Source: an uncultured Actinomycetes bacterium
Lineage (GTDB): Bacteria; Actinomycetota; Actinomycetes; Nanopelagicales; Nanopelagicaceae
Assembly (NCBI GenBank): GCA_903873185.1
Contig: CAIQNN010000059.1
Span: 1-53,746, forward strand
Direction: 5' to 3'
DNA length: 53,746 bases
The notes under the pieces were generated by a model that had not been told where the DNA came from, did no database searches, and saw only the letters and a list, made by a program, of their open reading frames with translations. Made by a program: the position numbers and the translations under genes. This document shows, in pieces, positions 28,350-37,735 of this stretch (position 1 is its first letter; each line of letters begins with the position of its first letter).

Positions 28350-29557
28350 AGCTGAATCCCAAAATAATCGGCGGCAGTTTGAACATCTTTATCGCCACGT
28401 CCGGAGAGATTAATTAGAAGAACGGCGTCACCTTTTCCTTCCGCCGCCAACTCTTTCCCTACTTTCATCGCGCCAGCAAGAGCATGAGCAGTTTCAATCG
28501 CAGGAATTATTCCCTCTGTCTTACAGAGCAATGAGAATGCTTCCATAGCCTCATCATCTGTGATCGCGCGATATTCGGCGCGGCCGATGTCATGAAGATA
28601 AGCATGCTCGGGACCAACGCCAGGGTAATCCAAGCCCGCTGAGATCGAATGTGATTCAACAGTTTGACCATTGGCATCCTGTAAAACATAAGAGCGAGTA
28701 CCGTGAAGCACCCCGGGGCTTCCGCCAGTTATTGTCGCCGCGTGCAACCCAGTTAGGACGCCACTGCCGCCAGCTTCCAATCCGATCAATCGAACGCCCG
28801 CATCATCGATAAAGGGGTGAAAGATTCCAATCGCATTTGAGCCGCCGCCAACACAAGCCAAAATCACATCGGGAAGTTTTCCCGTTAATTCCAAGACTTG
28901 AGCTCTGGCCTCAACACCAATAATTCGATGAAAATCTCGCACCATCGTTGGAAATGGATGTGGACCTGCGACCGTGCCCAGTAAGTAATGAGTGGTATCA
29001 ACATTCGTAACCCAGTCGCGCATCGCTTCGTTGATTGCATCCTTCAAGGTGCGAGAGCCTTGAGTAACTGGAATGACTTCAGCGCCTAATAATTTCATTC
29101 GTGCGACATTGAGCGCTTGTCGCCTGGTGTCTTCTTCGCCCATGTATACAACGCAGTCCAACCCCATCAATGCCGCAGCGGTTGCAGATGCCACACCATG
29201 TTGGCCAGCGCCGGTCTCCGCGATAATTCTTTTCTTGCCCATTCGCTTGGTTAGGAGCGCCTGGCCCAAGACATTGTTGATCTTGTGGCTGCCAGTGTGG
29301 TTTAAATCTTCCCGCTTCAAGAGGATTCGAACCCCGCCGGCATGCTCGGCAAAGCGCGGAACTTCGGTGATGATGCTAGGTCGGCCGGTATAGGTCTTAT
29401 GAAGATGGGCTAACTCTGCTTGGAAAAGCGGATCTTTCTGGGCAGACAAATGAGCTGCTTCTAGTTCATCGAGCGCGGAAATTAGCGCTTCTGGTACGAA
29501 GCGGCCGCCATAGGGACCAAAATGACCCAGAACATTGGCCGATGACTCGCTACTCAT
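28346..29557 (-). CDS. trpB: Tryptophan synthase beta chain
   Basis: PLP enzyme that condenses indole with serine. 403 residues with the PLP lysine Lys92 in HTGSHKINN, the phosphate-binding GGGSNAIG and the conserved [13 protein letters not shown]-terminus, so it is of the TrpB1 type that partners TrpA. The ATG has an AAAGG site about nine bases upstream. It is separated from trpC by 117 bases, the only sizeable gap in the trp part of the cluster. Confidence 0.97.
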   Translation of the reverse strand: MSSESSANVLGHFGPYGGRFVPEALISALDELEAAHLSAQKDPLFQAELAHLHKTYTGRPSIITEVPRFAEHAGGVRILLKREDLNHTGSHKINNVLGQALLTKRMGKKRIIAETGAGQHGVASATAAALMGLDCVVYMGEEDTRRQALNVARMKLLGAEVIPVTQGSRTLKDAINEAMRDWVTNVDTTHYLLGTVAGPHPFPTMVRDFHRIIGVEARAQVLELTGKLPDVILACVGGGSNAIGIFHPFIDDAGVRLIGLEAGGSGVLTGLHAATITGGSPGVLHGTRSYVLQDANGQTVESHSISAGLDYPGVGPEHAYLHDIGRAEYRAITDDEAMEAFSLLCKTEGIIPAIETAHALAGAMKVGKELAAEGKGDAVLLINLSGRGDKDVQTAADYFGIQL

Positions 29558-29594
29558 TCATATTGCCTTTCTATATCTTTATCTTCTATTGACT

Positions 29595-29690
29595 TTATCG
29601 GCTATTGAATCCAAAGTAATTTGGTCGAAGTTTACGCAGTTCGGCGCCAGCCTGCCCAGCGGTTTGATGTGAGATTACTTCCCAAGCAAT
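29595..29690 (-). other. Possible small ORF in the trpC-trpB gap (31 codons, ATT start)
   Basis: The trpC-trpB spacer (29558-29674) holds no recognised gene. One frame is open from inside trpC to the stop at 29595 and would encode a 31-residue peptide if translation began at ATT 29690 (AWEVISHQTAG...NYFGFNSR). It has no ATG, GTG or TTG. A second frame from TTG 29685 to 29632 gives 17 residues with two Trp codons, but no terminator follows it. Neither is supported beyond an open frame, and chance is likely. Confidence 0.15.
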
Positions 29691-30448
29691 AGTTTTATCC
29701 CCGTCAGAGGATCGCTGGCTCTAACCAGAGTCTCGCCTACCAATATCGCCTGCGCCCCTAGCCCTTCGATCTCTTCGACTTCGGAACGAGTTGAGATCCC
29801 GGATTCGGCTATGCGAGTTAATTCGCTGGGAATTAGTGGCAGCAATCGAGCGAAAGCACCGCGATTAATTTCCAAAGTTTTCAAATTGCGGGAATTTACT
29901 CCGATTATTCGCGGCGAGATCGCCAACGCCCGCTCAATTTCGAGTTCGTCATGAACTTCAACCAATACCGCTAATCCCAGTTCGGTTGCGAGTTGATGGA
30001 AATCTTTAAGCTGCGAATCACTCAACCCGGCAACGATTAGAAGGAGCAAATCAGCTCCGATCGCACGAGTTTCGATGACTTGGTATTCAGTAACGATGAA
30101 ATCCTTTCGCAAGACCGGCAGATCAATTGCGCTTCGCACTTTCACGAGATCGGCAATCGAGCCGCCAAAACGTCTTCCTTCAGTTAGAACACTTACGACG
30201 TTTGCGCCACCGTTTTGGTATTGAAGCGCTAGCTCGGCCGGATCTGAAATTGAAGCTAAAGCGCCTTTACTTGGCGAGGAGCGTTTAACTTCAGCGATCA
30301 AAGCTAACTGACCAATATTTAGCGAACCATATGCATCTCGGATCGCCGCTGCACCCGCCAGTTGCTCTCGCAATTGCGAAAGTGGGAGCTTGCGAGCATC
30401 AAGGTCTTCTAATACTCCTTCGATGATCGAAGCTAGCGCCGAACTCAT
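29675..30448 (-). CDS. trpC: Indole-3-glycerol phosphate synthase
   Basis: Closes the indole ring from CdRP. The 257-residue TIM barrel has the family signature IAEVKRSSPSKG, with Glu53 and the catalytic Lys55, then VLRKDFIV with the second Lys, VEVHDELE, GVNSRNLKT and AESGIST. It is not fused to TrpF, and no separate trpF exists nearby. ATG 30448 overlaps the stop of the small membrane-protein gene by four bases. Confidence 0.97.
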   Translation of the reverse strand: MSSALASIIEGVLEDLDARKLPLSQLREQLAGAAAIRDAYGSLNIGQLALIAEVKRSSPSKGALASISDPAELALQYQNGGANVVSVLTEGRRFGGSIADLVKVRSAIDLPVLRKDFIVTEYQVIETRAIGADLLLLIVAGLSDSQLKDFHQLATELGLAVLVEVHDELEIERALAISPRIIGVNSRNLKTLEINRGAFARLLPLIPSELTRIAESGISTRSEVEEIEGLGAQAILVGETLVRASDPLTGIKLLLGK

Positions 30449-30684
30449 AACGTGGGATCGATTCCATCAGAAAGAGCGCTCCAGGGAGAGAGCGACTTTC
30501 GTTCATATTTTGGTGAGATTCCGCGGCGCAATAATCGCTTTGATATCTGGACCACCAACCCGACAAGGACGATTGATAGGAGCACAAAAATCGGAAGTGA
30601 AAATTTGTGCTGCAGCGCTTTGGTTAAAATTGCGCCAATAATTAATAGCCCTAATGAAATAGATAGGTTTACTCGGCGCTTCAT
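30445..30684 (-). CDS. Small two-span membrane protein between trpE and trpC
   Basis: A 79-residue protein with two hydrophobic spans (about residues 6-24, ISLGLLIIGAILTKAL, and 30-48, LPIFVLLSIVLVGLVVQI) and a basic, Ser-rich cytoplasmic tail (SKRLLRRGISPKYERKSLS). Both ends overlap its neighbours by four bases (ATGA), showing it is a real, coupled member of the operon. Other actinobacteria have Trp-associated membrane proteins at this locus (TIGR02234-type and HGxxPAAW-type), but I see no HGxxPAAW motif and it is much shorter than TIGR02234 proteins. Function is unknown; a link to tryptophan metabolism or transport is inference from position. Confidence 0.8.
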   Translation of the reverse strand: MKRRVNLSISLGLLIIGAILTKALQHKFSLPIFVLLSIVLVGLVVQISKRLLRRGISPKYERKSLSPWSALSDGIDPTL

Positions 30685-32165
30685 ATCGCTCGCATGGAAT
30701 TTGCCGAGGCAATTGCGCCCAAAACTGCTGCTGCTTTATTCAAGCATTCTTGGTTTTCTAACTCTGGAACTGAGTCAGCAACAATCCCAGCGCCAGCTTG
30801 AACGTAGGCGTTGCCATCTTTGATCACTGCGGTTCGGATCGCTATGCAGGTATCAATATTGCCCGTGAAGTCTAAATATCCGATGGTGCCACCGTAAATT
30901 CCACGCCGAGTCGGTTCTGAGTTTTCGATAATTTCCATTGCTCGCGGTTTTGGTGCACCAGATAGCGTGCCCGCTGGGAAGACCGAGAAGAGGGCGTCAA
31001 CCGGGGTCTTATCCGCGGCCAGTTTTCCAACAACTGTGGAGACGATATGCATCACGTGCGAGAAGCGTTCTACGTGCATGAATTCGACGACATCCACGGT
31101 TCCAGGAGCACAAACTCGACCCAAATCATTTCTGCCCAAATCAACCAGCATGAGATGTTCGGCTCGCTCCTTGGGATCGGCTAGTAGTTCCTCGCCAAGG
31201 GCAATATCAATTTCCGGATCGTTGGAGCGCTTGCGAGTTCCCGCAAGTGGATGAATCATTACTTCGGCATCAGTCACTTTGACTAGCGCTTCCGGGCTGG
31301 AGCCGACGATCTCAAGTCCATCCGCGAAACGAAGCAGGTACATATAGGGACTGGGGTTGTGAAGCCGAAGCGCACGATAAACATCTAACGCTGAAGCCGA
31401 ACATTTCATTGTGAACCGTTGCGACAACACAACTTGGAATGCCTCACCCGATCGAATTTCTTCCTTTATCTTCTCTACCTCTGATTCATAACGCTCTGAG
31501 GTCATATTGCGTTCAAATTCCGGTTGAATTCTCTCGGCTAACTGCGCGATGTGGGATTCAAGTGGCGCCTTTAGCAGTAACTCCATTTGATCTAGGCGAT
31601 GGTTGGAATCTTCGAAGGCGGCTTCGACACCATCATTATTGCCATTCCAATTAATTGCGTTTGCAATCAGCGTAAGCGTTCCGTCTTGATGATCAAAGAC
31701 CGCCAGATCGGATGTCAACATAAATGCTAATTCTGGAAGAGCTAAATCTTTTTTAGCAATATTTGAAATTCTTTCTAGTCGGCGAACTACTTCATAGCCC
31801 ATATAGCCAACCAAACCACCGGTCAATGGTGGCAAATGTGGAATTCTAGGTGAGCGCAAATGTTGGGCGGCAATCTTTAGGGCAGCCAACGGATCAATCC
31901 CATGAGGGGCACCAGCCGGCATCACGCCTTCCCAAATAGCTAGGCCATCCTTCTCCGTCAATGTGGCTTGGGAGTTCACTCCGATAAAGGAGTAGCGCGA
32001 CCAGACACCGCCATGTTCGGCAGACTCCAGCAGAAAGGTTCCGGAGCGATCGCCAGCTAATTTTCTAAAGAGCGTAAGTGGCGTCTCGCTATCGGCGAGA
32101 AACTTTCGCCAAACTGGAATCACATTATGAGTTTTGGCGTGCTCCTGGAACTCTTCTAAATTCAT
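30681..32165 (-). CDS. trpE: Anthranilate synthase component I
   Basis: Makes anthranilate from chorismate, using ammonia from a TrpG partner. 494 residues: the N-terminal regulatory part contains the LLES segment and SRYSF involved in tryptophan feedback inhibition, and the chorismate-binding domain contains RSGEAFQVVLSQRF, HPLAGTRKR, LVDLGRNDLGRV and AGTLSGAPKPRAMEII. The trpG partner is not in the window; a trpG or pabA elsewhere is expected. ATG 32165 overlaps the hisI stop by four bases. Confidence 0.96.
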   Translation of the reverse strand: MNLEEFQEHAKTHNVIPVWRKFLADSETPLTLFRKLAGDRSGTFLLESAEHGGVWSRYSFIGVNSQATLTEKDGLAIWEGVMPAGAPHGIDPLAALKIAAQHLRSPRIPHLPPLTGGLVGYMGYEVVRRLERISNIAKKDLALPELAFMLTSDLAVFDHQDGTLTLIANAINWNGNNDGVEAAFEDSNHRLDQMELLLKAPLESHIAQLAERIQPEFERNMTSERYESEVEKIKEEIRSGEAFQVVLSQRFTMKCSASALDVYRALRLHNPSPYMYLLRFADGLEIVGSSPEALVKVTDAEVMIHPLAGTRKRSNDPEIDIALGEELLADPKERAEHLMLVDLGRNDLGRVCAPGTVDVVEFMHVERFSHVMHIVSTVVGKLAADKTPVDALFSVFPAGTLSGAPKPRAMEIIENSEPTRRGIYGGTIGYLDFTGNIDTCIAIRTAVIKDGNAYVQAGAGIVADSVPELENQECLNKAAAVLGAIASANSMRAI

Positions 32166-32521
32166 GAAGTCGCCTCGCCTAATTTTGTAATCTCAAGATC
32201 GCGGTGAAAACAGCTTCGATCCCCGGTATGACAGGCGGCCCCAACTTGGTTCACTTTATACAAAATGGCATCGCCATCGCAGTCATAGCTAACCGAAATG
32301 ACGGTCTGCTCGTGTCCTGATGTTTCCCCTTTTACCCAAAGTTCATTGCGGCTTCGACTCCAGTAAGTGCCCCGGCCGGTGGCCAAAGTGGCTTCCAGCG
32401 CCTCGCGATTTGCCCAAGCGAGCATCAGCACTTCTAGCGTCGCCTCATCTTGAGCGATAACCGCAACCAATTCACCGCGCTCAAAGCGCTCAACAATTTC
32501 CGCTGGAAGCATCTGGTTCAT
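32162..32521 (-). CDS. hisI: Phosphoribosyl-AMP cyclohydrolase
   Basis: Opens the purine ring of PR-AMP in the third step of histidine synthesis. 119 residues, so the monofunctional form without the HisE pyrophosphohydrolase domain. The metal sites are visible: Asp80, Asp82 and Asp84 in YDCDGD, with Cys81, Cys97 and Cys104 as zinc ligands. It follows hisF by 24 bases and overlaps trpE by four, which makes it the junction between his and trp parts of the cluster. Confidence 0.96.
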   Translation of the reverse strand: MNQMLPAEIVERFERGELVAVIAQDEATLEVLMLAWANREALEATLATGRGTYWSRSRNELWVKGETSGHEQTVISVSYDCDGDAILYKVNQVGAACHTGDRSCFHRDLEITKLGEATS

Positions 32522-32545
32522 CTGCCTATTCTGCCCTGTTCCCCA

Positions 32546-33307
32546 CTACTGGCGAACGGGATATCCCTCAGCGGCCAAATAGCGCTTAACTTCGCCAATT
32601 TTATGCACCCCAAAGTGGAAGACACTGGCCGCCAATAGCGCATCTGCGCCAGCATTTAGGGCGAGTGCGAAATCGTTCATGGCCCCAGCCCCACCGCTAG
32701 CAATAATTGGCACACTGGAGATCGCCCGAACCGCGGCAATCATCTCAATGTCATAACCAGCCCTGGTGCCATCAGCATCCATCGAATTTAGGAGAATTTC
32801 ACCGACTCCTCTGGTGATTGCGGCTTCGACCCAAGCTAAAGCGTCAATCTCGGTTCCTTGGCGACCGCCATGGGTGGTGACCTCAAAGCCCGAGGGAGTT
32901 CGGCCACGGCGAGCATCCACCGACAGAACTAGAACTTGATTGCCAAAACGATCAGCAATCTCATTAATTAATTCGGGCCGAGCAATCGCAGCGGTATTTA
33001 TTGAAACTTTGTCGGCACCATTTCTGAGCAGATTATTAACATCATCAGTAGATCTAATTCCGCCGCCAACTGTAAGTGGGATAAAAACTTGCTCGGCAGT
33101 TTGTCGAACTATCTCTATTGTGGTTTTTCGCTCTTCAACGCTGGCCGAGATATCCAAAAAGGTGAGCTCATCGGCTCCCTCCTCGCCGTAACGCTTTGCC
33201 AATTCCACCGGATCGCCGGCATCTACTAGATTTACAAAATTTACGCCTTTGACTACCCGACCGCCGGCAACATCGAGGCACGGGATAATTCGTTTTGCTA
33301 GTGTCAT
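32546..33307 (-). CDS. hisF: Imidazole glycerol phosphate synthase, cyclase subunit
   Basis: With HisH it makes imidazole-glycerol phosphate and AICAR from PRFAR. The 253-residue beta-alpha barrel has the catalytic pair Asp12 (IIPCLDV) and Asp131 (LSVDARRG), plus the phosphate loops GGGIRS and ASGGAGAM. Its ATG overlaps the priA stop (ATGA). Confidence 0.97.
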   Translation of the reverse strand: MTLAKRIIPCLDVAGGRVVKGVNFVNLVDAGDPVELAKRYGEEGADELTFLDISASVEERKTTIEIVRQTAEQVFIPLTVGGGIRSTDDVNNLLRNGADKVSINTAAIARPELINEIADRFGNQVLVLSVDARRGRTPSGFEVTTHGGRQGTEIDALAWVEAAITRGVGEILLNSMDADGTRAGYDIEMIAAVRAISSVPIIASGGAGAMNDFALALNAGADALLAASVFHFGVHKIGEVKRYLAAEGYPVRQ

Positions 33308-34032
33308 TTGTAACTAACCTGTAGCGCCGCTTCAAGGGTGAACGCCCCGGCATAAAGCGCCTTTCCGACAATCGCACCTTCGATACCAATTTCAACTAGC
33401 GACCTGAGGGCTACAAGGTCAGAGAGCTCTGCAACGCCGCCGCTGGCGATGACCGGACGATCGGTTGCGGCACAAACTGACTTCAACAATTCCAGGTTAG
33501 GACCAGTAAGCGTTCCATCTTTAGCGACATCGGTCACGATGTAACGGGCGCATCCGTCGCGGTCAAGCCGAGCCAAAGTTTCGAAGAGATCGCCACCCGC
33601 TTTGGTCCAACCTCTAGCCGCTAACGTATGGCCACGAACATCTAAACCAACTGCGATTCGATCGCCGAACTCTTCAATAACTTTAGCGGTCCAATCAGGA
33701 TTCTCGAGCGCCGCTGTTCCTAGGTTTACTCGCCGGCAGCCGGTAGCAAGCGCGCGACGTAAGGAATCGTCATCTCTTATGCCGCCAGATAGTTCAACAT
33801 CGATATCAACGGCTGCGATCACTTCAGCTAGTAGTTCGGCATTGCTGCCGATTCCAAAAGCGGCATCTAAATCGACTAGGTGAATCCACTTGGCACCAGC
33901 CGCTACAAATTCGCGGGCCACTTCAATTGGTTCACCATAAATGCTCTCGTGTGCCAGCTCACCTTGTACTAATCGAACGGCACGGCCATCCTTAACATCA
34001 ATTGCAGGTAAAAGTTCCAGCTGGGAGCTCAT
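33304..34032 (-). CDS. priA: Bifunctional HisA/TrpF isomerase (PriA)
   Basis: PriA isomerises ProFAR in histidine synthesis and, in many actinobacteria, PRA in tryptophan synthesis. I start it at ATG 34032, which gives the same ATGA overlap with hisH as its neighbours; an upstream TTG (34047) is less likely. In the 242 residues Asp12, Arg20, Ser82, Asp131, Arg140, Trp142 and Asp168 match residues known to matter for both reactions in the mycobacterial enzyme (Asp11, Arg19, Ser81, Asp130, Arg143, Trp145, Asp175). The RGW loop is specific to PriA rather than single-function HisA. The absence of trpF beside trpC agrees. Confidence 0.93.
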   Translation of the reverse strand: MSSQLELLPAIDVKDGRAVRLVQGELAHESIYGEPIEVAREFVAAGAKWIHLVDLDAAFGIGSNAELLAEVIAAVDIDVELSGGIRDDDSLRRALATGCRRVNLGTAALENPDWTAKVIEEFGDRIAVGLDVRGHTLAARGWTKAGGDLFETLARLDRDGCARYIVTDVAKDGTLTGPNLELLKSVCAATDRPVIASGGVAELSDLVALRSLVEIGIEGAIVGKALYAGAFTLEAALQVSYK

Positions 34033-34625
34033 AGCGTATTGACCCAATTCTTGATTAGTTGAGCGCCAGCGTCGCCACTCTTTTCGGGATGAAATTGTGT
34101 AGCAACAACATATTCTGCTTCGACAGCAGCGAGAAAGGGCTCGCCATATTCGCAGAAGGTATTAATCGCTTGTGGAACCTGGCTCTTGGCTGCAAAGGAA
34201 TGAACGAAATAGAAGGATTGATCTGCAACCCCGTTAAACAATATGGAATCGGTTGCCGCAGTAACGGTATTCCAACCGATGTGAGGCAGGATCGGAGCGG
34301 CGATTGGGCTAACTTCACCCGGCCAAATACCAAGACCTGAACTTCCATTTTTTTCGGTGCCGCCATCGAAGAAGATTTGCATTCCCACACAGATACCAAA
34401 AATCTTGCGCTTCATGGAAAGACGAGCGGCAATTATTTCCTCACCTGCGATGGAGCGCAGTTGTTCCATGCAGGCGCTGTAAGCGCCAACTCCGGGAACG
34501 ACTAGGCCATCAGCCGAAAGGCAGAGTTCCGGGTCAGAAGTAACGATTACTTCTTGGCCAGTCAGAGCAAAAGCGCGCTCGGCAGATCTAAGATTTCCGG
34601 ATCCGTAATCCAAAATAGCGATCAA
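34029..34625 (-). CDS. hisH: Imidazole glycerol phosphate synthase, glutaminase subunit
   Basis: A class I amidotransferase that feeds ammonia to HisF. 198 residues with nucleophile Cys79 in GICVGMQ and the His179/Glu181 pair in QFHPEKSG. The start is TTG 34625, overlapping the hisB stop as TTGA; no in-frame ATG is close enough to serve and the protein would lose its first strand ([10 protein letters not shown]) otherwise. Confidence 0.95.
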   Translation of the reverse strand: MIAILDYGSGNLRSAERAFALTGQEVIVTSDPELCLSADGLVVPGVGAYSACMEQLRSIAGEEIIAARLSMKRKIFGICVGMQIFFDGGTEKNGSSGLGIWPGEVSPIAAPILPHIGWNTVTAATDSILFNGVADQSFYFVHSFAAKSQVPQAINTFCEYGEPFLAAVEAEYVVATQFHPEKSGDAGAQLIKNWVNTL

Positions 34626-35206
34626 AGAACACCCTTTGTTGACGGAATTCCGGTGATGCGGCCATCGATCGCAACAGCATCGCGCAGCGCGCGAGCCACT
34701 GCCTTGAATTGCGCCTCAAAGACGTGATGAGCGTTGCGTCCTTCTAACACTCGAATGTGAAGCGCGATCCGAGCTTCGGCAACAATTGACTCCCAAATAT
34801 GGCGCCCAAGGGTGGTATCAAAAGTCCCAATCAGCTCCACGATTTCAGGTTGGCGATGTACTAAGTATGGGCGACCAGAAAGATCTACCGCAGCTTGAAC
34901 TAATACCTCATCGAGCGGAACCATGGCATCGCCGAACCGTCGAATCCCGGCTTTATCACCGAGCGCCTCGCGTAGCGCCTGACCAAATGCCAACGAGGTA
35001 TCTTCAACGGTGTGATGGGAATCAACATCTACATCGCCTCGGGTTACAACAGTGAGATCAAAGCCAGCGTGCTTACCTAATTGAGAGAGCATATGGTCAA
35101 AGAATGGCACGCCGGTATCTATAGAGATTAGGCCGCTGCCATCCAAATTCAAATCGACGCTGACGGCTGACTCTTTAGTCTCGCGACTTACATGAGCAGT
35201 TCTCAT
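34622..35206 (-). CDS. hisB: Imidazoleglycerol-phosphate dehydratase
   Basis: Dehydrates imidazole-glycerol phosphate. 194 residues, the monofunctional form without histidinol phosphatase. Manganese-binding motifs are DSHHTVEDT and, near the C-terminus, NAHHVFEAQFKA. ATG 35206 has GGGAG six bases upstream, one of the best ribosome sites in the cluster; a 52-base gap separates it from hisC. Confidence 0.96.
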   Translation of the reverse strand: MRTAHVSRETKESAVSVDLNLDGSGLISIDTGVPFFDHMLSQLGKHAGFDLTVVTRGDVDVDSHHTVEDTSLAFGQALREALGDKAGIRRFGDAMVPLDEVLVQAAVDLSGRPYLVHRQPEIVELIGTFDTTLGRHIWESIVAEARIALHIRVLEGRNAHHVFEAQFKAVARALRDAVAIDGRITGIPSTKGVL

Positions 35207-35258
35207 TCTTCTCCCTGACTATGAAGGTGTGCAGTTGGAATCTTCGAGCAGAGGAACA

Positions 35259-36368
35259 TTATGGCGCAAGCCGTTGGAGCAACGCCAAAAAGTGATCATT
35301 TTCAGCGGCAGTACCCACAGTTACGCGCAGGTAGCCAGGTAGGCCCACATCTCTGATTAGTACGCCGCCATCTAGGAACTCTTGCCAAAGGAGCTCGGCC
35401 GACTTTCTAAATCCAGTGAAGAGCAGAAAATTCGCGCTACTTGGAATTACAGATAACCCCAACGCAATAATTGCCGCCGCGATTCGGTTGCGTTCTGCGA
35501 TCAAAATTTGCACCTCGGCTTGTAATTCGCTTTGGTGCTTTAGAGCAACTTGAGCTGCCGCTTGCGTCAAGGAACTCAGGTGATAAGGAAGTCTTGCTAT
35601 TAACATGGCATCAATGACCTCGGGACGCGCGATGAGGTAACCAACCCGCGCTCCTGCAAATGCAAAGGCCTTTGACATCGTCCGAGTCACGACGATATTT
35701 GGAAATTCTGAAATTAGAGTTACCGCTGAAAGTTCATTAGAAAATTCTTGATAAGCCTCATCTACTACCAGCAGCGCGCCAACATTCAGAGCGGCGATAG
35801 CAAGCTCTCTTATCTCGTTGATGGCTAGAGCATTCCCGGTTGGATTGTTAGGTGTAGTAATAAAAACTAAGGCTGGTGCGATCGTTGAAATTTCCAAAAC
35901 CGCCGCTGGAGCATCCAATGTGAAATCTGCATTTCTGCTCCCTGACTTCCATGGCGTGCCCGTTATTTTCGCAATTAACGGATGGACCGAATACGAAGGA
36001 GTGAATCCCAAAACTAAGGAATCAACGCCACCGCATGCAAGAAGCAAAGTTTGCAGAATTTCATTGCTGCCATTCGCAGCCCATACGTTATTTAAATCGA
36101 AGTCGGTTCCAGCTGCAAGATTGATGTAGTTGGCTAAGTCAGTTCTCAGTGTCGCCGCATCACGATCTGGATATCGATTTAAAGAGGATGCAATCACTTC
36201 AATCCGGGCTCGAAGTGCTTCGGCAACTGCCTTGGGAAGTTCAAACGGGTTCTCATTGGTATTGAGGTGAATTACATTGGCAATTTGTGGCGCCCCATAT
36301 GGCTTTAGCTCTCGAAGCTCCGAACGTATCGGGAGCCAGGCCGGCCAGAGTTCGTTATCGGCTGGCAT
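35259..36368 (-). CDS. hisC: Histidinol-phosphate aminotransferase
   Basis: PLP aminotransferase that makes histidinol phosphate. I start it at ATG 36368 (369 residues), overlapping hisD by 14 bases; the frame stays open to 36422, but that extension lies wholly within hisD and looks unlike HisC. Visible motifs are [37 protein letters not shown], and the PLP lysine in [15 protein letters not shown]. Confidence 0.94.
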   Translation of the reverse strand: MPADNELWPAWLPIRSELRELKPYGAPQIANVIHLNTNENPFELPKAVAEALRARIEVIASSLNRYPDRDAATLRTDLANYINLAAGTDFDLNNVWAANGSNEILQTLLLACGGVDSLVLGFTPSYSVHPLIAKITGTPWKSGSRNADFTLDAPAAVLEISTIAPALVFITTPNNPTGNALAINEIRELAIAALNVGALLVVDEAYQEFSNELSAVTLISEFPNIVVTRTMSKAFAFAGARVGYLIARPEVIDAMLIARLPYHLSSLTQAAAQVALKHQSELQAEVQILIAERNRIAAAIIALGLSVIPSSANFLLFTGFRKSAELLWQEFLDGGVLIRDVGLPGYLRVTVGTAAENDHFLALLQRLAP

Positions 36369-37683
36369 TGTCTTCAAATCTCGCGCTGATTGCTTCACCG
36401 TGGGCTGGCAGATCTTCGGCATTAGCTAGAGTCACAACATTTGGCGCAATGTCCATGAATGCCGCCTCGGAGTAGTTAATAAAAGTTAAACCGCGAAGAA
36501 AGCTTTGAACCGATAAGCCGCTGGAGTGACAAGCACAGCCACCGGTAGGAAGCACATGGTTTGAACCAGCGGAATAATCGCCCAACGAGACTGGTGAGAA
36601 TCGGCCAAGAAATACGGCGCCGGCATTTCGAATCTGAACCGCGGCTGCCCGAGGATCGGCGACGATGAGTTCTAGATGTTCTGCGGCGTAAGCGTTCACT
36701 ACATCAAGTCCCTGCGCTAAATCTTCGACCAAAACAATCGCAGACTGAATTCCAGAAAGCGCCTCAAAGATTCGCTCGCTGTGCTTTGTGCTGGCAACAC
36801 GCATTGCCAATTCACCACGAACCGAATCGGCCAATTCAACCGAGGTTGTTACCAAGATGGCGGCGGCGATGGTGTCATGCTCGGCTTGGCTAATAAGGTC
36901 TGAGGCAACTTCGCCCGCAATGGCAGTCTCATCAGCAAGGACGGCAACTTCAGTCGGCCCAGCTTCGGAATCAATTCCAATCTTTCCCCGTAAGGCGCGC
37001 TTAGCAGCGGCGACATAAATATTTCCAGGGCCGGTAACCATATCTACCGATTCGCAAACACCTGCGACGCCATATGCAAACATTGCCACCGCTTGAGCAC
37101 CACCAATTGCATAAACTTCAGTGATTCCAAGAAGCGCGCAGGTTGCGAGAATTGTTTGATTTGGTAATCCACCATTGTTCGCTTGAGGTGGCGAGGCAAC
37201 TGCAATGCTGGATACTTTGGCAATCTGTGCTGGGACGACATTCATGATTACCGAGCTTGGGTAAACCGCCTTGCCACCAGGAACATAAAGGCCGACTCGA
37301 TCAACTGGGATCCAACGTTGAACGACTTCGCCTCCTGGGACAACTTCGGTGCGGACTTCACTTCTGACCTGGTCGCTATGAACTTTGGTGATGCGGCGAA
37401 TAGCTTCTTCTAGGGCGCTGCGAATTTCTGGCGCTAAATCTGTAAGGGCTTGATTAATCGCAGCTTCTGGGACCCTGATCTGGGGCGGCCGAACGCCATC
37501 AAATTCTTGGCAAAGATCGAGCAGATCCGATTCCGAACCCCCATTTACGCGCTTTAAAATCGGAGTGATCGCGATTACTGCAGCTTCAACATCCATCGCT
37601 GCTCGGGGTAATTCGCGCTGATAGCCGGACTTCGAGAGTCGTTTACCCCGCAGATCAAGGGTACGAATCGGAATCTCACGCAT
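36355..37683 (-). CDS. hisD: Histidinol dehydrogenase
   Basis: NAD- and zinc-dependent enzyme that oxidises histidinol to histidine in two steps. 442 residues with [54 protein letters not shown], the zinc-site SQAEHDT and [13 protein letters not shown]. It is the first gene of the his-trp cluster. The ATG lacks a Shine-Dalgarno but has TAGAAT six bases upstream, so I expect a leaderless transcript starting here. Confidence 0.97.
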   Translation of the reverse strand: MREIPIRTLDLRGKRLSKSGYQRELPRAAMDVEAAVIAITPILKRVNGGSESDLLDLCQEFDGVRPPQIRVPEAAINQALTDLAPEIRSALEEAIRRITKVHSDQVRSEVRTEVVPGGEVVQRWIPVDRVGLYVPGGKAVYPSSVIMNVVPAQIAKVSSIAVASPPQANNGGLPNQTILATCALLGITEVYAIGGAQAVAMFAYGVAGVCESVDMVTGPGNIYVAAAKRALRGKIGIDSEAGPTEVAVLADETAIAGEVASDLISQAEHDTIAAAILVTTSVELADSVRGELAMRVASTKHSERIFEALSGIQSAIVLVEDLAQGLDVVNAYAAEHLELIVADPRAAAVQIRNAGAVFLGRFSPVSLGDYSAGSNHVLPTGGCACHSSGLSVQSFLRGLTFINYSEAAFMDIAPNVVTLANAEDLPAHGEAISARFEDNASR

Positions 37684-37689
37684 GGGGCA

Positions 37690-37695
37690 ATTCTA
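37690..37695 (-). promoter_or_regulatory. Probable leaderless -10 box of the his-trp operon
   Basis: TAGAAT on the minus strand ends six bases before the hisD ATG, identical in sequence and spacing to the box before polA. The 52-base gap to dnaE holds no other promoter match and no attenuator-like hairpin, so no histidine leader peptide is apparent. Confidence 0.6.
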
Positions 37696-37735
37696 GAGGC
37701 ACTGCACCTGCTCGGGCTTACTGATTACCTAGCGG

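Noticed and set aside
29632-29685. Trp-codon-bearing mini-ORF as a trp attenuator leader
   Set aside because: No terminator or alternative hairpins follow, the start is TTG inside trpC, and the position within the operon is unlike known trp leaders.
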